From: Polluticaenibacter yanchengensis
Lineage (GTDB): Bacteria > Bacteroidota > Bacteroidia > Chitinophagales > Chitinophagaceae
DNA: 64,000 nt
Direction: 5' to 3'
Assembly (NCBI GenBank): GCA_027854065.1
Contig: JAQGEF010000006.1
Span: 124,001-188,000 of the forward strand
In this document: one piece after another, positions 32,416-42,238 of the stretch
Numbering within the stretch: position 1 is the stretch's first letter
How the letters are laid out: each line of letters starts with the position of its first letter
Program-made: the position numbers and the translations under genes
Notes under the pieces: model-generated
What the model was told of the DNA's origin: nothing
What the model saw: only the letters and a program-made list of their open reading frames with translations
Databases searched by the model: none

Positions 32416-35400
32416 TTACAATGCTTGTTTGTATTCAACACCACCGGAAACAATTTTTAACTGACTATGGCCGCCGGATGTTTTTAGTACTTGTACCTGG
32501 TTGGTCATGCGCTCTTTTAGTGCATCTATATGAGAAATGATGCCAATTGTTTTATCATTGGTGTGGAGGTTCTCCAGTGAGGATATGGCGACTTCCAGGG
32601 TTTCGGCATCCAGGGTGCCGAAACCTTCGTCTATAAATAAACTTCTTATGGGCATGTTGTTGCCGGCTAGTTGGGATAATGCCAATGCGAGTGCGAGGCT
32701 TACCAGGAATGTTTCCCCTCCGCTTAAGGTGGCAATAGGGCGGCTGACATCTGCCTGGTATTTGTCTATTATCTGGAGTTCCAGTGTTTCTTCATTTGCA
32801 CGGGCTATGGCATACCGTTTGTTTAATTGTTCTAAATGTGTGTTGGCTAATAACACGAGGTATGATAGTGTGAGGCCCTGGGCGAATTTGCTGAACCTGT
32901 CGCCGGTTGCTGAACCTATTAAATAATTAAGATTTAGCCATCGCTTATATTCTTTTTCCTGTACCTGTGCCTGCTCTGCCCATTCTTTACGGGATGAATG
33001 GGCTTTTTCGTTATCTGCCAGTATTTGTTTGATGTTTCCTGACTCTCTTAATAATTCATCACGTTGTTGTACCAGGTTGGCTAAGGATTGTTGAAGGTCT
33101 TCCTGGTTTTCGGCTTCACCCAGTTTCAGTGATACCTGCTCCAGGTTGAATACTGTTTCTTTAATTTTTTCTGCAACAGCTTTGAGTAAATTATCCAGTT
33201 CTATGGCGCGGTTGCTTAATTGCCGGTAAGTTAAATCGTCTAAATAAAGATCTGAGAGTGCATTGATATCATTAATGCCAAAAGGGCTTAATGCGTCTGC
33301 AAGGAAGCTTTGTTTTATTGATAGCTGTGAATTTAAAGTTTCTAAGTTTGCCTGGTTTTTCTGCCTGTATTCTTCCAGTTGAAGCCGCTGGTTTTCCAGC
33401 CCGGATACTGCAACTTTTAACTGGTTCATTGAGTCTGTTTCTGATTCTATTGCTTTCTGAAGATCGGATAATACCTGACGGGTATTTTTATTGCCGTACA
33501 GATTTGTTCTTTCTTCTGATAGTTTTGAGGCATTTGTATCTAATTCATTTGCCAGCCTGAGTATATTCTCATTTTCAGACCGGGCATGTTTCATATTGGC
33601 ATCTGCTGCTACCAGGTCTTTTTCTGCAGCTACTATTTCATCCTGCCATTGCTTTAACTGGTTTTGTTTCCGGATGTACTTTTCACTGTATTCCCCGAGG
33701 CTAAGGATGGTTTCGTTAGTGAGGGGTTTGTTGCCGAAATTATATGGGATTAAAAGCTGGTGAATGTTGTCTGCCAGCTTTATTTGCTGTTGTTGCAGGT
33801 CGTTAAACTTATTAATGCTGAGTGTAATTTCCTGCTGATGTTTTTCGATGGAAAAATTTAGTTCGGCCGTTTTATTTTTTGCTGCTGATATTGCCTGGTC
33901 GTTTGCGAAAACGGCGCGTTCCAGTTCTGCTATGATCTGCCTGTTTTCACGAAACTTTTTAAGGTCGTGATTTGCTTTTTCTAACCCGGCTTTACTGTTA
34001 TTTAATTCTAATAGAAAATCTTCTTTTGTATTTAAATGTGGGAACCCGGCTTTTTGAATGGATAAATTTTCCTGTATTTTTTCCAGGTCAAGTTCTATGT
34101 TTTTTAATTCGGATGCTTCAGCTTCAGTTCTGGCGGACAATACTGCGAGTTCATTGCTGTATTTATTTACAGATATTTGGAGTGCTTCTACAATGGCCGT
34201 TTGTTGTATGGCATTTTTCTGAGCAGTCGCAAGGTTTAATGATACTGCCTGTTGTGCATAAGGATGCTCTAACGCACCACATAAGGGGCAGGCTTCTCCA
34301 TGTACTAATAAATGGCGCTCTGATTCGTACCTGGCAATGGCTTTCTCTTTTTCGAAGATGGTTTGCAGTAATTCCAGCTTTTCTTTATTGATCTTTAAAT
34401 CTAATTCGGCATTTGAAAGGCTGGCTTTGTTAGTTGTAATAGTGTTATTGAACCCGGCTATTTTTTTTTCGCGATCGATTTTTTTGTGGTCCAGCGTTTC
34501 TATCTGTTGATAGCTTAACAGGCAGGCTTCTAATGCTGCAATATTTTTTGGTTGCTGGTTTAAGCTGGCAACCAATTCGGCTTCATCCAAATTTCCTAAT
34601 GTAACTAAAGTGGCTTCTGCAGTTTGTAGCCGGCTGCTTAATTCTATTTTTTTACTGCCTAAGGCCTGCTCTTCTGATGCCAGTTTTTTCAATTCTGTTT
34701 GTAATGCGTTTACCGGTGCCTGAAGCGCTGCTGCCTGCTTCTCCGCTAATGTTTTGTTTATTTCAATGTCGCTTAACTCTGAAACATACTTTTTTAATAA
34801 TGGCAGTTGTTGCGGGATTGTTTCCAGCACTTTATTTTTATTGAGTTGCTCCTGTAGCTTGTCAATGTCATTTTGTTTGGTGCTTACTTCATTTGCCAAT
34901 TGATCGCGGGATGCTGTTATTAATTGAAGCTGGGTGTTGTTGTTTGCTTTTAATTCGCTAACCTCATTAATTCTTACCTGTAACTGTAATAGTGCAGCAT
35001 CTAAGGCATCTGCTTTTTCAATAACCGGTAATTCTATTGCTAAATGCTTTTTTGCGTGTTCCAGTTTTTCTATAGTGGCATTCAGGTTTGCCTGCGTAGC
35101 TGCTTGCTCTTTTTTGTTTGTTTCCAGTTTAATGGTATAAGCCTGTAGTTCGGACCGGATCAATTCGGCATTTTGTTGCATAGCGGCATATTCCTGGTAC
35201 TTTGTCCTGAAGGGCAGGAGGTCATTGTGCCGTTGCAATTGTATTTTCTGAGGTTCGAAATTTTCTTTTTCTAATTGGAGTAAATGTTGTTTTTGCCGGG
35301 CATCAGCCAATTGTTTCCGGTACTTATCCTGTTGTTCAAAATCTGCGATGGCTGCATGTTTTTGCCCGATGGCAAGCTGGAGTGCCGCGATTTGTTTTTC

Positions 35401-36087
35401 CTTTCCGGTTAACTGATCTTTATAATTTTCGACCAACTCATCCGGTAATACTTTGACGCCTTCTAAATGAATATTGATTTTCTGAACTTTCAGAAATTCT
35501 TCTTTTTGTTTTTCGTAAACGAATGTTCCTAACCGGGAGTAGATGCCGGTATCTGTAATTTTTTCGAGTAATTCGCTTCGTTCTTTGTCAGTTGCTTTTA
35601 AGAACTTCGCAAAATCGCCCTGCGATAAGATGACTGAGCGCAGAAACTGTTCATAATCTAATCCGCAGATGGCGATGATTCTTTCCTGTACCGTTTTGAG
35701 ATGTTCGCTTTCCAGTATGATGCCGGTATCAGATTCAGCGATCTCCATTTTGGGTGTTTGCAGTGTTCCTTCTGTATTTTTCCTGCCTTTTGTTTTTTTT
35801 ACTGACCATTTGGCCCGGTATGTTTTTCCATCTGCCTCGAATACGACTTCGGAAAAGGCGTCGTAAGTATGCTTGGTTAAAATCTGGTTGATATTTGTTT
35901 TGTCCAACCGGTGTACTTTGCCGTATAAGGCTACTGTTATGGCATCTAAAATGGTTGTTTTACCGGAGCCGGTGGCTCCTGTTATTGCAAATAAACCATA
36001 CCCATCAAAGGGGGCTGCATTAAAGTTGATAAAATGCTCTCCTTTTAGTGAGTTGATGTTTCTGATATGTACACTTAAAATTTTCAT
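32416..36087 (-). CDS. sbcC: SbcC exonuclease ATPase subunit
   Basis: Partner of SbcD (Mre11/Rad50 type); opens hairpins and protein-blocked DNA ends and takes part in double-strand break repair. 1,223 residues. Walker A is GATGSGKTTILDAI (about 36-49). Two long coiled coils meet at a zinc hook, GEACPLCGALEHP (near residue 598). The C-terminal lobe has the signature TLSGGETFLVSLALALALSQ, Walker B FIDEGFGTLD and the switch histidine in ISHID. The ATG follows the sbcD stop without a gap (TAAATG), so the two are tightly coupled. Confidence 0.97.
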   Translation of the reverse strand: MKILSVHIRNINSLKGEHFINFNAAPFDGYGLFAITGATGSGKTTILDAITVALYGKVHRLDKTNINQILTKHTYDAFSEVVFEADGKTYRAKWSVKKTKGRKNTEGTLQTPKMEIAESDTGIILESEHLKTVQERIIAICGLDYEQFLRSVILSQGDFAKFLKATDKERSELLEKITDTGIYSRLGTFVYEKQKEEFLKVQKINIHLEGVKVLPDELVENYKDQLTGKEKQIAALQLAIGQKHAAIADFEQQDKYRKQLADARQKQHLLQLEKENFEPQKIQLQRHNDLLPFRTKYQEYAAMQQNAELIRSELQAYTIKLETNKKEQAATQANLNATIEKLEHAKKHLAIELPVIEKADALDAALLQLQVRINEVSELKANNNTQLQLITASRDQLANEVSTKQNDIDKLQEQLNKNKVLETIPQQLPLLKKYVSELSDIEINKTLAEKQAAALQAPVNALQTELKKLASEEQALGSKKIELSSRLQTAEATLVTLGNLDEAELVASLNQQPKNIAALEACLLSYQQIETLDHKKIDREKKIAGFNNTITTNKASLSNAELDLKINKEKLELLQTIFEKEKAIARYESERHLLVHGEACPLCGALEHPYAQQAVSLNLATAQKNAIQQTAIVEALQISVNKYSNELAVLSARTEAEASELKNIELDLEKIQENLSIQKAGFPHLNTKEDFLLELNNSKAGLEKANHDLKKFRENRQIIAELERAVFANDQAISAAKNKTAELNFSIEKHQQEITLSINKFNDLQQQQIKLADNIHQLLIPYNFGNKPLTNETILSLGEYSEKYIRKQNQLKQWQDEIVAAEKDLVAADANMKHARSENENILRLANELDTNASKLSEERTNLYGNKNTRQVLSDLQKAIESETDSMNQLKVAVSGLENQRLQLEEYRQKNQANLETLNSQLSIKQSFLADALSPFGINDINALSDLYLDDLTYRQLSNRAIELDNLLKAVAEKIKETVFNLEQVSLKLGEAENQEDLQQSLANLVQQRDELLRESGNIKQILADNEKAHSSRKEWAEQAQVQEKEYKRWLNLNYLIGSATGDRFSKFAQGLTLSYLVLLANTHLEQLNKRYAIARANEETLELQIIDKYQADVSRPIATLSGGETFLVSLALALALSQLAGNNMPIRSLFIDEGFGTLDAETLEVAISSLENLHTNDKTIGIISHIDALKERMTNQVQVLKTSGGHSQLKIVSGGVEYKQAL

Positions 36088-37317
36088 TTACTCCACTTCT
36101 TTAGATTGTAACAAAACCAGGGCTTCTTCAAAAGTTAATAGTAATTCGCCTGCTGTTTCTTCTTCTATGTTTTCTGCTACTAATTTCTGTTTAAAAACGT
36201 CGACCGGTTTTAAATCCGATAAATGCCAGGCGGTATCTGTTCCAGTGTTTTTAACGAGCCCGGTTGTTGTTTTGATTTGCCTGATAAATAGTTTTTCTAC
36301 GAAATCGGGTTTTATGGCATTTAGCTGTTCGTACAATTCAGGTACAAACCCATCTGTTTGTATCTGGATCTCTACCCAGGTTGGCCAGTTTGTATTTTCG
36401 GGTTTATTTAGTCTTGTCAATGCTATTGTTATTTTGTCTAATGGCCCTTTTAACCTGCTTAATACTCGTAAGCCGGGTATTAAAACCGGTTTTATATTGA
36501 TGCCAGCGTTCTTCTCTGAAAATTCTATGACGATAACCTGTTTTGGGTCCTTGTCTTCGGAAAAGCTTAATGCTATTGGTGAACCGGAATATCTTATATG
36601 TTCGAGGTTACTTACGAGCTGGGGTTTATGCAGGTGTCCTAATGCGATGTAGTCGAATATTGGGGGGAACTGATCTCCTGCGATTTTTCCCAGGTTGCCT
36701 ACAAAAATATCTTTTTCACTTTCGGGTGTGCCTGTTGCACCTGCGGCATACAGGTGCCCGGTGGCTATTACGGGGATGCCGGATTCTTTATAGGTTTGCA
36801 CCAGCGGTTCCAACTTTTTATAGTGCTCTATGATAGCGGTTCTTATTCTTGTTTCTTTTTCGGGTAATGTTTCGCCAGCTATTGAAATTTTGATATCCCT
36901 GTCTCTTAAAAAGGGTACTGCGCAAATGACTAATTCAGTAATGCCTTCCGTATTTTTCAATGGTATCACCTGCGCTTCAAAATTTTCGGGCACGCCGCTT
37001 ACAATGTGGATGTCCAGGTATTTGAGAATATCTGCAGGCGCATTTAATGTGGAAACACTATCATGATTGCCGCCGATAATAACTACATGTTTGCAACAGG
37101 TATTTTTTACCTGCCATAGAAATGAATAGTATTGTTTTAGTGATTGATTGCCGGGCGTGCCTGTATCAAAGATATCGCCGGCTACTACCAGTACGTCTAT
37201 ATGGTGTTCGTTTATGCAATGCAACAGCCAGTTCAGGAACTGCTGATGTTCTTCGGTCCTTTCTTCTCCTTCCAGTTTTTTGCCTAAATGCCAGTCTGCT
37301 GTATGTAGTATTTTCAT
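36088..37317 (-). CDS. sbcD: SbcD exonuclease subunit
   Basis: The Mre11-type nuclease subunit of SbcCD. 409 residues. The metallophosphoesterase motifs are in order: LHTADWHLGKKLEG (residues 3-16), VVAGDIFDTGTPG (about 46-58), IIGGNHDS (about 77-84), ATGHLYAAG and ALGHLHKPQ (about 176 and 216). A C-terminal exonuclease-subunit domain follows and contacts SbcC. It lies 9 nt after oxyR and immediately before sbcC. Confidence 0.97.
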   Translation of the reverse strand: MKILHTADWHLGKKLEGEERTEEHQQFLNWLLHCINEHHIDVLVVAGDIFDTGTPGNQSLKQYYSFLWQVKNTCCKHVVIIGGNHDSVSTLNAPADILKYLDIHIVSGVPENFEAQVIPLKNTEGITELVICAVPFLRDRDIKISIAGETLPEKETRIRTAIIEHYKKLEPLVQTYKESGIPVIATGHLYAAGATGTPESEKDIFVGNLGKIAGDQFPPIFDYIALGHLHKPQLVSNLEHIRYSGSPIALSFSEDKDPKQVIVIEFSEKNAGINIKPVLIPGLRVLSRLKGPLDKITIALTRLNKPENTNWPTWVEIQIQTDGFVPELYEQLNAIKPDFVEKLFIRQIKTTTGLVKNTGTDTAWHLSDLKPVDVFKQKLVAENIEEETAGELLLTFEEALVLLQSKEVE

Positions 37318-37326
37318 AAATACAAT

Positions 37327-38265
37327 TTAAAAAACTTCGGTCACTTTTTTCTTGTTCATCTTTTGTAACTCTAATGGCAGGTTGCGCATGATTGATTGCT
37401 CCAATGCGTTTATCAGCCTGTCTTTGGCATAATGCCTGTAGGTGACGATGCTGATTTCTCTTGCCGGTGCCGGGCTTTTAAAATAACGGATCCTGTCCTG
37501 CTGTTCTTCGGACAGGTCTGCTAAAGACAATTCCGGGATAATGGTCAGGCCATCATTGATATCTACCATTTTCTTTAATGTTTCTATGCTGCCGGCCTCA
37601 TACATGAAGTTTGGATTTCCTGTTTCCTGTTTTTTCAACTCGCACAAATTTAAGGCCTGGTTTCTTAAGCAGTGTCCTTCTTCCAGTAACCAAAGCTTAT
37701 TCATGTCGATATCGCTTGGCAGCAGGTATTTCTTTTTCATTACCATATTTCTGGAGGAAGCATACACGACAAATTGTTCATAAAATAGTGGTCTTTCACT
37801 TAGTGTGGCTTTATTGAGCGGTGTTGCCAATATACCTGCATCCAGGGTCTGGTCTTCCAGTTCTTTGATAATGGTTTCTGTATTCAGTTCGCTGATCTGT
37901 AGTCTTACGGATGGATAAGATCTTATGAAATCGCTTAAGAATAAAGGCAGTAAATATGGGGCAAGTGTTGGTATGACGCCTATGCGCATCTGTCCTTTTA
38001 CAGTGCCTTTGAGGTCCTGTACAATTTCATCTATTTTTTGGGTTTCCTTTATTACTTTCCTGGCTTGTTCTATTATTTCTTTACCAACATCAGTGGGTAT
38101 AACAGGTACTTTGCTGCGGTCAAAAATTTTTACGCCCAGCTCATCTTCCAGCTTTTTTATCATCATGCTCAGTGTTGCCTGTGTAACAAATACCTGTTCG
38201 GCGGCTTTTACAAAATGCCGGTGGGTATCTACTGCGATAATGTATTCCAGTTGTTGTAAATTCAT
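37327..38265 (-). CDS. oxyR: LysR-type peroxide sensor OxyR
   Basis: A 312-residue LysR-family regulator. The N-terminal winged helix-turn-helix (LQQLEYIIAVDTHRHFVKAAEQVFVTQATLSMMIKKLEDELGVKIFDR) is followed by a periplasmic-binding-like sensor domain. The segment LEEGHCLRNQALNLC has two cysteines nine residues apart (about 197 and 206), like the redox pair C199/C208 of E. coli OxyR in its EDGHCLRDQAMGFC context. It should therefore sense hydrogen peroxide by disulfide formation. It is the first gene of a run with sbcD, sbcC and a HAD hydrolase. Confidence 0.93.
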   Translation of the reverse strand: MNLQQLEYIIAVDTHRHFVKAAEQVFVTQATLSMMIKKLEDELGVKIFDRSKVPVIPTDVGKEIIEQARKVIKETQKIDEIVQDLKGTVKGQMRIGVIPTLAPYLLPLFLSDFIRSYPSVRLQISELNTETIIKELEDQTLDAGILATPLNKATLSERPLFYEQFVVYASSRNMVMKKKYLLPSDIDMNKLWLLEEGHCLRNQALNLCELKKQETGNPNFMYEAGSIETLKKMVDINDGLTIIPELSLADLSEEQQDRIRYFKSPAPAREISIVTYRHYAKDRLINALEQSIMRNLPLELQKMNKKKVTEVF

Positions 38266-38609
38266 ATTTAGACCTGCGTGCTGTTTTTAAAAAATTAAAG
38301 CGCTCAAATTTATTTATAATATCTATAATGGTAAAAAGATTATTCATGTTGTCAATGATAGTTTCTGCCTGAAATATATAAGGGCAGCAGGGGATTAAAT
38401 GGTGACTTTGAGTGTGCGGGCGTTATGAAATTGGTTAATATTTTAGCCTATTCTTGTATAGGCATGTATAGTGTTCGATATTGCCAATCTTTTAATATTT
38501 TGAAAAGGGGGTGGTTTTATAAATAAAAAATTAAATGAATGATAAAATTGGTAAATATCACGGATAATTAAAAACAGTCATTTAGATTTGTACCTAAAGG
38601 ATTTTTTGT
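38266..38609. other. Divergent intergenic region between oxyR and the histidine kinase
   Basis: AT-rich. It carries the kinase promoter near 38583 and presumably the oxyR promoter. No RNA, repeat or gene is visible. Confidence 0.45.
38583..38590 (+). promoter_or_regulatory. Candidate -7 element for the 38610 kinase
   Basis: TAGATTTG is an exact TAnnTTTG match 19 nt before the ATG. Confidence 0.45.
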
Positions 38610-39944
38610 ATGACCATAAAAAAATTGTTCCCGTTAATTATCGCATTAATTACCATTTCGCTGCTGGGTGTTATTTACATCCAGTACAACTGGCTAAAAA
38701 ACATGCAGATCATTAAGAAAGAACAATATGAAGAGAAGCTGGAACGTGCTGTGAAATTGGTTGGTGAGGAGTTGACCAATAGTTACAATAAAGCGCCGCT
38801 TAAACCTAAAAACAAACTTAATTTATCTACGGGTTCTCCTTTCGACTTTATTCATCCTGTACTGACTTCTGAGCTCTATACACAGAACGAGATAAAAGAG
38901 AAGATTGAAAAAGCGTTCAAACAGGTGAATGTTAAAGTAAAATCCTTCGAATTTGCCATTTTTAATAATTACGATCTAAAGCCGCAGTCTAATATCATTA
39001 CGAGTAATTTCCAGAATGAGTTTATGGACACGATCAGGAACCTTTCTTATATGTACGTGGTAGAGCCGCAGCCGGGCTCATGGGCGGAAAACCTGGGGAC
39101 GTTTGAAAATTTCTGGGTGGTGGTGATCGACTATGATAAACAGATTAAAAAGGAATCCAAATGGATCTTTATTGGGGCAATGGGCTTTACATTGTTTATT
39201 ATGTTCGCATTTTTTATCACATTTTATACGATGCTTAACCAGCGAAAAATCAGTGATATTAAGAGTGATTTTATTAATAACATGACGCATGAGTTTAAAA
39301 CGCCTATTGCAACGATTAGCCTTGCTGTAGATGCATTAAAAAATGAGCGTGTAAAAAGTGACGCAGAGAAATCTGAATATTTCAGGGGCATTATAAAGGA
39401 AGAAAATATCCGTATGAACAAGCATGTGGAGACGATTCTTAATGCTGCTGCTATGGACAGGCAGGAGATTACTCTGAATAAAAAGAAAGTGGATATTAAT
39501 GAAGTGATCTCATCTACTTTAGACAATTTTAACCTGGTGCTGAAGGAGAGGGATGGTGTATCTGCTTTGAACTTTAATGCTAAAAATCATTATATAGCGG
39601 GTGATGAACAGTTGCTCCGTAATCTTTTTAATAATCTTATTGATAACGCTATTAAATATTCTAAGGACATTCCGCAGATCACTATTTCTACGAATAGTAA
39701 TAACAAATGGTTCATTGTAAAAATTGAAGATAAGGGTATTGGGATGAGTAAAGAATCTGTGAAAAGGGTGTTTGAAAAGTTTTACCGTGCGCATACCGGT
39801 AACCTGCATAATGTAAAAGGGTTCGGCCTTGGAATGAGTTATGTTAAAAGCATTGTAGTGGCCCATAAGGGCAAAATAAAAGTGGATAGTACTCTTGGTA
39901 AGGGAACGACTTTTACCGTGGAACTGCCACTGCATGAAGCCTAA
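38610..39944 (+). CDS. Orphan sensor histidine kinase
   Basis: A 444-residue membrane kinase. TM1 is about residues 8-26 (PLIIALITISLLGVIYIQY), then a periplasmic sensor of about 155 residues, then TM2 (about 190-212, WIFIGAMGFTLFIMFAFFITFY). HisKA contains NNMTHEFKTPIATISL with the phospho-acceptor His near residue 227. The ATPase domain has NNLIDNAIKYS, IEDKGIGMSKESVKRVFEKFYR and KGFGLGMSYVKSIV. No response regulator is adjacent: oxyR lies upstream on the other strand and meaB converges downstream, so its partner must be elsewhere. Confidence 0.93.
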   Translation: MTIKKLFPLIIALITISLLGVIYIQYNWLKNMQIIKKEQYEEKLERAVKLVGEELTNSYNKAPLKPKNKLNLSTGSPFDFIHPVLTSELYTQNEIKEKIEKAFKQVNVKVKSFEFAIFNNYDLKPQSNIITSNFQNEFMDTIRNLSYMYVVEPQPGSWAENLGTFENFWVVVIDYDKQIKKESKWIFIGAMGFTLFIMFAFFITFYTMLNQRKISDIKSDFINNMTHEFKTPIATISLAVDALKNERVKSDAEKSEYFRGIIKEENIRMNKHVETILNAAAMDRQEITLNKKKVDINEVISSTLDNFNLVLKERDGVSALNFNAKNHYIAGDEQLLRNLFNNLIDNAIKYSKDIPQITISTNSNNKWFIVKIEDKGIGMSKESVKRVFEKFYRAHTGNLHNVKGFGLGMSYVKSIVVAHKGKIKVDSTLGKGTTFTVELPLHEA

Positions 39945-39998
39945 AGACGGCTATTAAAAAAGCGGAAATTTAAATTTCCGCTTTTTTAATAGCCGTCT
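39945..39998. terminator. 54-bp perfect palindrome, bidirectional terminator
   Basis: 27-bp arms with no loop (39945-39971 / 39972-39998), starting directly after the kinase stop and running over the last codons of meaB (VDGY-stop). A T-run lies inside each arm. It can end transcription of both converging genes. Confidence 0.9.
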
Positions 39999-40873
39999 AC
40001 CAGTTTATAGATGTTGATGCCTGTATTGGCTTTGATTTGTTCCTGCAATTTTTGTTTGCTTACATCGGCCATGCGTTTTTGCTGTATCAGTAAAAATGCT
40101 TTTTCGGTAAGGAGCTGGAGTTTTTTCAGATCATCCTTTGTGTAGGTTAATAGTTTTTGTATTGCTTGATATAGTTTATCGACTCCGCTATTTTGAGAAG
40201 CGATTGTTCTTAAAATAGGGATCTCAATACTTTTTTTGGCAAATGCCGGTGCCAGCATTTGCCTTAAGTGCTTTTCAAAAATAATGGCGTCCGGCCGGTC
40301 TGCTTTATTTACAACAAATACATCTGCAATTTCCATCAGCCCTGCTTTCATGGTCTGTACTTCATCGCCTGCTTCCGGTACCAACGTTACAATGGTGACG
40401 TCTGCCAACCCTGCTATTTCTACTTCACTCTGCCCGACGCCTACGGTTTCAACAATGATATAGTCAAATGCTGCCTGTTGCATTACATGTGTGAGTTCTA
40501 TTATTTTGGGGTGCAATCCTCCTAAAGATCCTCTGCTGGCCAGGGACCTTATAAATACCTGTTCATTGCTGTACCAATGGCTCATGCGAATCCTGTCTCC
40601 GAGTAACGCTCCTAAATTAAACGGGGAAGAAGGGTCAACACAAAGCACGCCCACTCTTTTGCCATCGTTTACCATGCAGCCAATTAATGCGTCTACCAAC
40701 GTGCTTTTACCGGCACCGGGAGGACCTGTTATGCCTACAACAGGAACGGTGCCTTTTGGCAACATTTTCAAAAAATCCAGGTAACCATCTACGCTATTTT
40801 CTACTAAAGAAAGCGTTCTGGCCAAACTGCGCACATCGCCTTTTTGTATTAATGGAAACAAGCTGTCGAACAT
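39986..40873 (-). CDS. meaB: Methylmalonyl-CoA mutase-associated GTPase MeaB
   Basis: A 295-residue SIMIBI-class G protein (ArgK/MeaB) that protects and reloads B12-dependent methylmalonyl-CoA mutase. P-loop GITGPPGAGKSTLVDALI (about 46-63), switch region VDPSSPFNLGALLGDRIRM, the ETVGVGQSEVEIAGLADVTI strand, and the base-specifying NKAD. The last codons form one arm of a 54-bp palindrome. It follows the RhlE gene by 3 nt. Its presence fits the cobalamin uptake locus at 19.6-23 kb; the mutase genes are not in the window. Confidence 0.95.
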   Translation of the reverse strand: MFDSLFPLIQKGDVRSLARTLSLVENSVDGYLDFLKMLPKGTVPVVGITGPPGAGKSTLVDALIGCMVNDGKRVGVLCVDPSSPFNLGALLGDRIRMSHWYSNEQVFIRSLASRGSLGGLHPKIIELTHVMQQAAFDYIIVETVGVGQSEVEIAGLADVTIVTLVPEAGDEVQTMKAGLMEIADVFVVNKADRPDAIIFEKHLRQMLAPAFAKKSIEIPILRTIASQNSGVDKLYQAIQKLLTYTKDDLKKLQLLTEKAFLLIQQKRMADVSKQKLQEQIKANTGINIYKLVDGY

Positions 40874-40876
40874 TTC

Positions 40877-42178
40877 TTATTGCACTTTCGGAGGTTGGTT
40901 ATTACGTGGTGGCTTTGGTTTATAATTATGTTTTACAGGTGCTTTTCCGCCGCCATCTTTAGGCTTATTGTGCGGGTGCTGTTTGGGCCTGCTTTTAAAG
41001 TTCCTGTTGCCATCGTTACGTTTCTGCGGATTGTAAGCGGGTGCTTCACCAAACTCAGCAGGGAACGCTGCTTTTTCTACATCTTTTTCTATTAATTTTT
41101 CTATACCGGCAAATTTTCGCTGTTCTCTCGGGCTTACCAGTGTATATGCGGTGCCGTCTGCTTCCGCACGTGCGGTTCTGCCTATGCGGTGTACATAGTC
41201 TTCTCCATCATGCGGTACATCATAGTTTATTACAAGATCTATTATATCTATATCTACACCCCGGCTTAAAATATCTGTTGCTACCAATATATTGAACTTG
41301 GTGTTTTTATAATCTAGCAATACTTTTTCGCGTTCCAGTTGCTCCAGGTTACTGTGAATTTCATTGGCTTTCAATCCTGCTTTTTGGAGGATGCGGGTAA
41401 GGGTACGAACATTTTCTTTTTTACTGCAAAAGACAATGGCCAGGCGGTACCTGCTTGTTTCCAGCAACCATTTAATAATAGCGGGCTTTTGTTCTTCAAA
41501 GCAAATAAATGCTTTCTGTACTATTTTTTCTGCAGGTTTGCTAATGGCAATATTTACATACTCCGGTTGGTGTAGCAGTTTATTGGCCAGTTCCTTTATT
41601 TTTGGTGGCATGGTGGCGCTAAACAATAAGTTCTGGCGCTGCTTTGGCAGAAAACTGATGATCTTTTGTATATCGCCCATGAAACCCATGTCCAACATCC
41701 TGTCAGCTTCATCCAATACCAGGTATTTAAGCCCGTTCAGCTTTACATAACCCATATTCAAATGAGCGATAAAGCGGCCGGGTGTGCAAATAGCAATATC
41801 TACTCCTTTGCTCAATGCCTTTTTTTCAACGGTAAATAAATCACCGTCACCGCCACCATATACGGCTATTGCGCTTACGTTTGTAAAGTAAGACATGCCT
41901 TCTATGTTTTGCGCTATCTGTATGGCCAGCTCGCGGGTGGGTACTATTATTAGTGCATTTATGGAGTTGGTGTCGTGAGGCTCTGTTATTATTTTATGTA
42001 TGATTGGCAATACAAATGCGGCTGTTTTCCCGGTGCCGGTTTGCGCACTTGCCAGTACATCGCGGCCGTTCAGTATCAGTGGCAATACTTGTTGCTGCAC
42101 AGGGGTGGCCTGTTCATATCCCATGGCATCAATGCCTTCCATTATTTCCGGACTTAATCCAAATTCTGAAAATTTCAA
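40877..42178 (-). CDS. rhlE: DEAD-box RNA helicase, RhlE type
   Basis: A 433-residue ATP-dependent RNA helicase. Q motif (FSEFGLSPEIMEGIDAMGYEQATPVQQ), motif I ASAQTGTGKT (about 43-52), Ia PTRELAIQ, motif II DEAD (about 158), motif III SAT, and motifs V/VI ATDILSRGVDID and HRIGRTARA are all present. The tail from about residue 380 is basic, disordered and Asn/Lys/Pro-rich (RNDGNRNFKSRPKQHPHNKPKDGG), as in RhlE proteins that act in ribosome assembly or RNA decay. It appears to be first in a two-gene unit with meaB. Confidence 0.93.
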   Translation of the reverse strand: MKFSEFGLSPEIMEGIDAMGYEQATPVQQQVLPLILNGRDVLASAQTGTGKTAAFVLPIIHKIITEPHDTNSINALIIVPTRELAIQIAQNIEGMSYFTNVSAIAVYGGGDGDLFTVEKKALSKGVDIAICTPGRFIAHLNMGYVKLNGLKYLVLDEADRMLDMGFMGDIQKIISFLPKQRQNLLFSATMPPKIKELANKLLHQPEYVNIAISKPAEKIVQKAFICFEEQKPAIIKWLLETSRYRLAIVFCSKKENVRTLTRILQKAGLKANEIHSNLEQLEREKVLLDYKNTKFNILVATDILSRGVDIDIIDLVINYDVPHDGEDYVHRIGRTARAEADGTAYTLVSPREQRKFAGIEKLIEKDVEKAAFPAEFGEAPAYNPQKRNDGNRNFKSRPKQHPHNKPKDGGGKAPVKHNYKPKPPRNNQPPKVQ

Positions 42179-42238
42179 TATTCTGTATTTTTCACAAAAT
42201 AAATCTTTTAAAATTTAAAACAGTATTTTTTCTGTTTT

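Noticed and set aside
35873..36652. 259-codon plus-strand frame opposite sbcC/sbcD
   Set aside because: It spans the junction of two well-identified genes on the other strand and has no domain or signal.
38610..39944. oxyR as regulator partner of the 38610 kinase
   Set aside because: OxyR is a LysR-type redox sensor without a receiver domain and lies on the other strand; it cannot be the phosphorylation partner.
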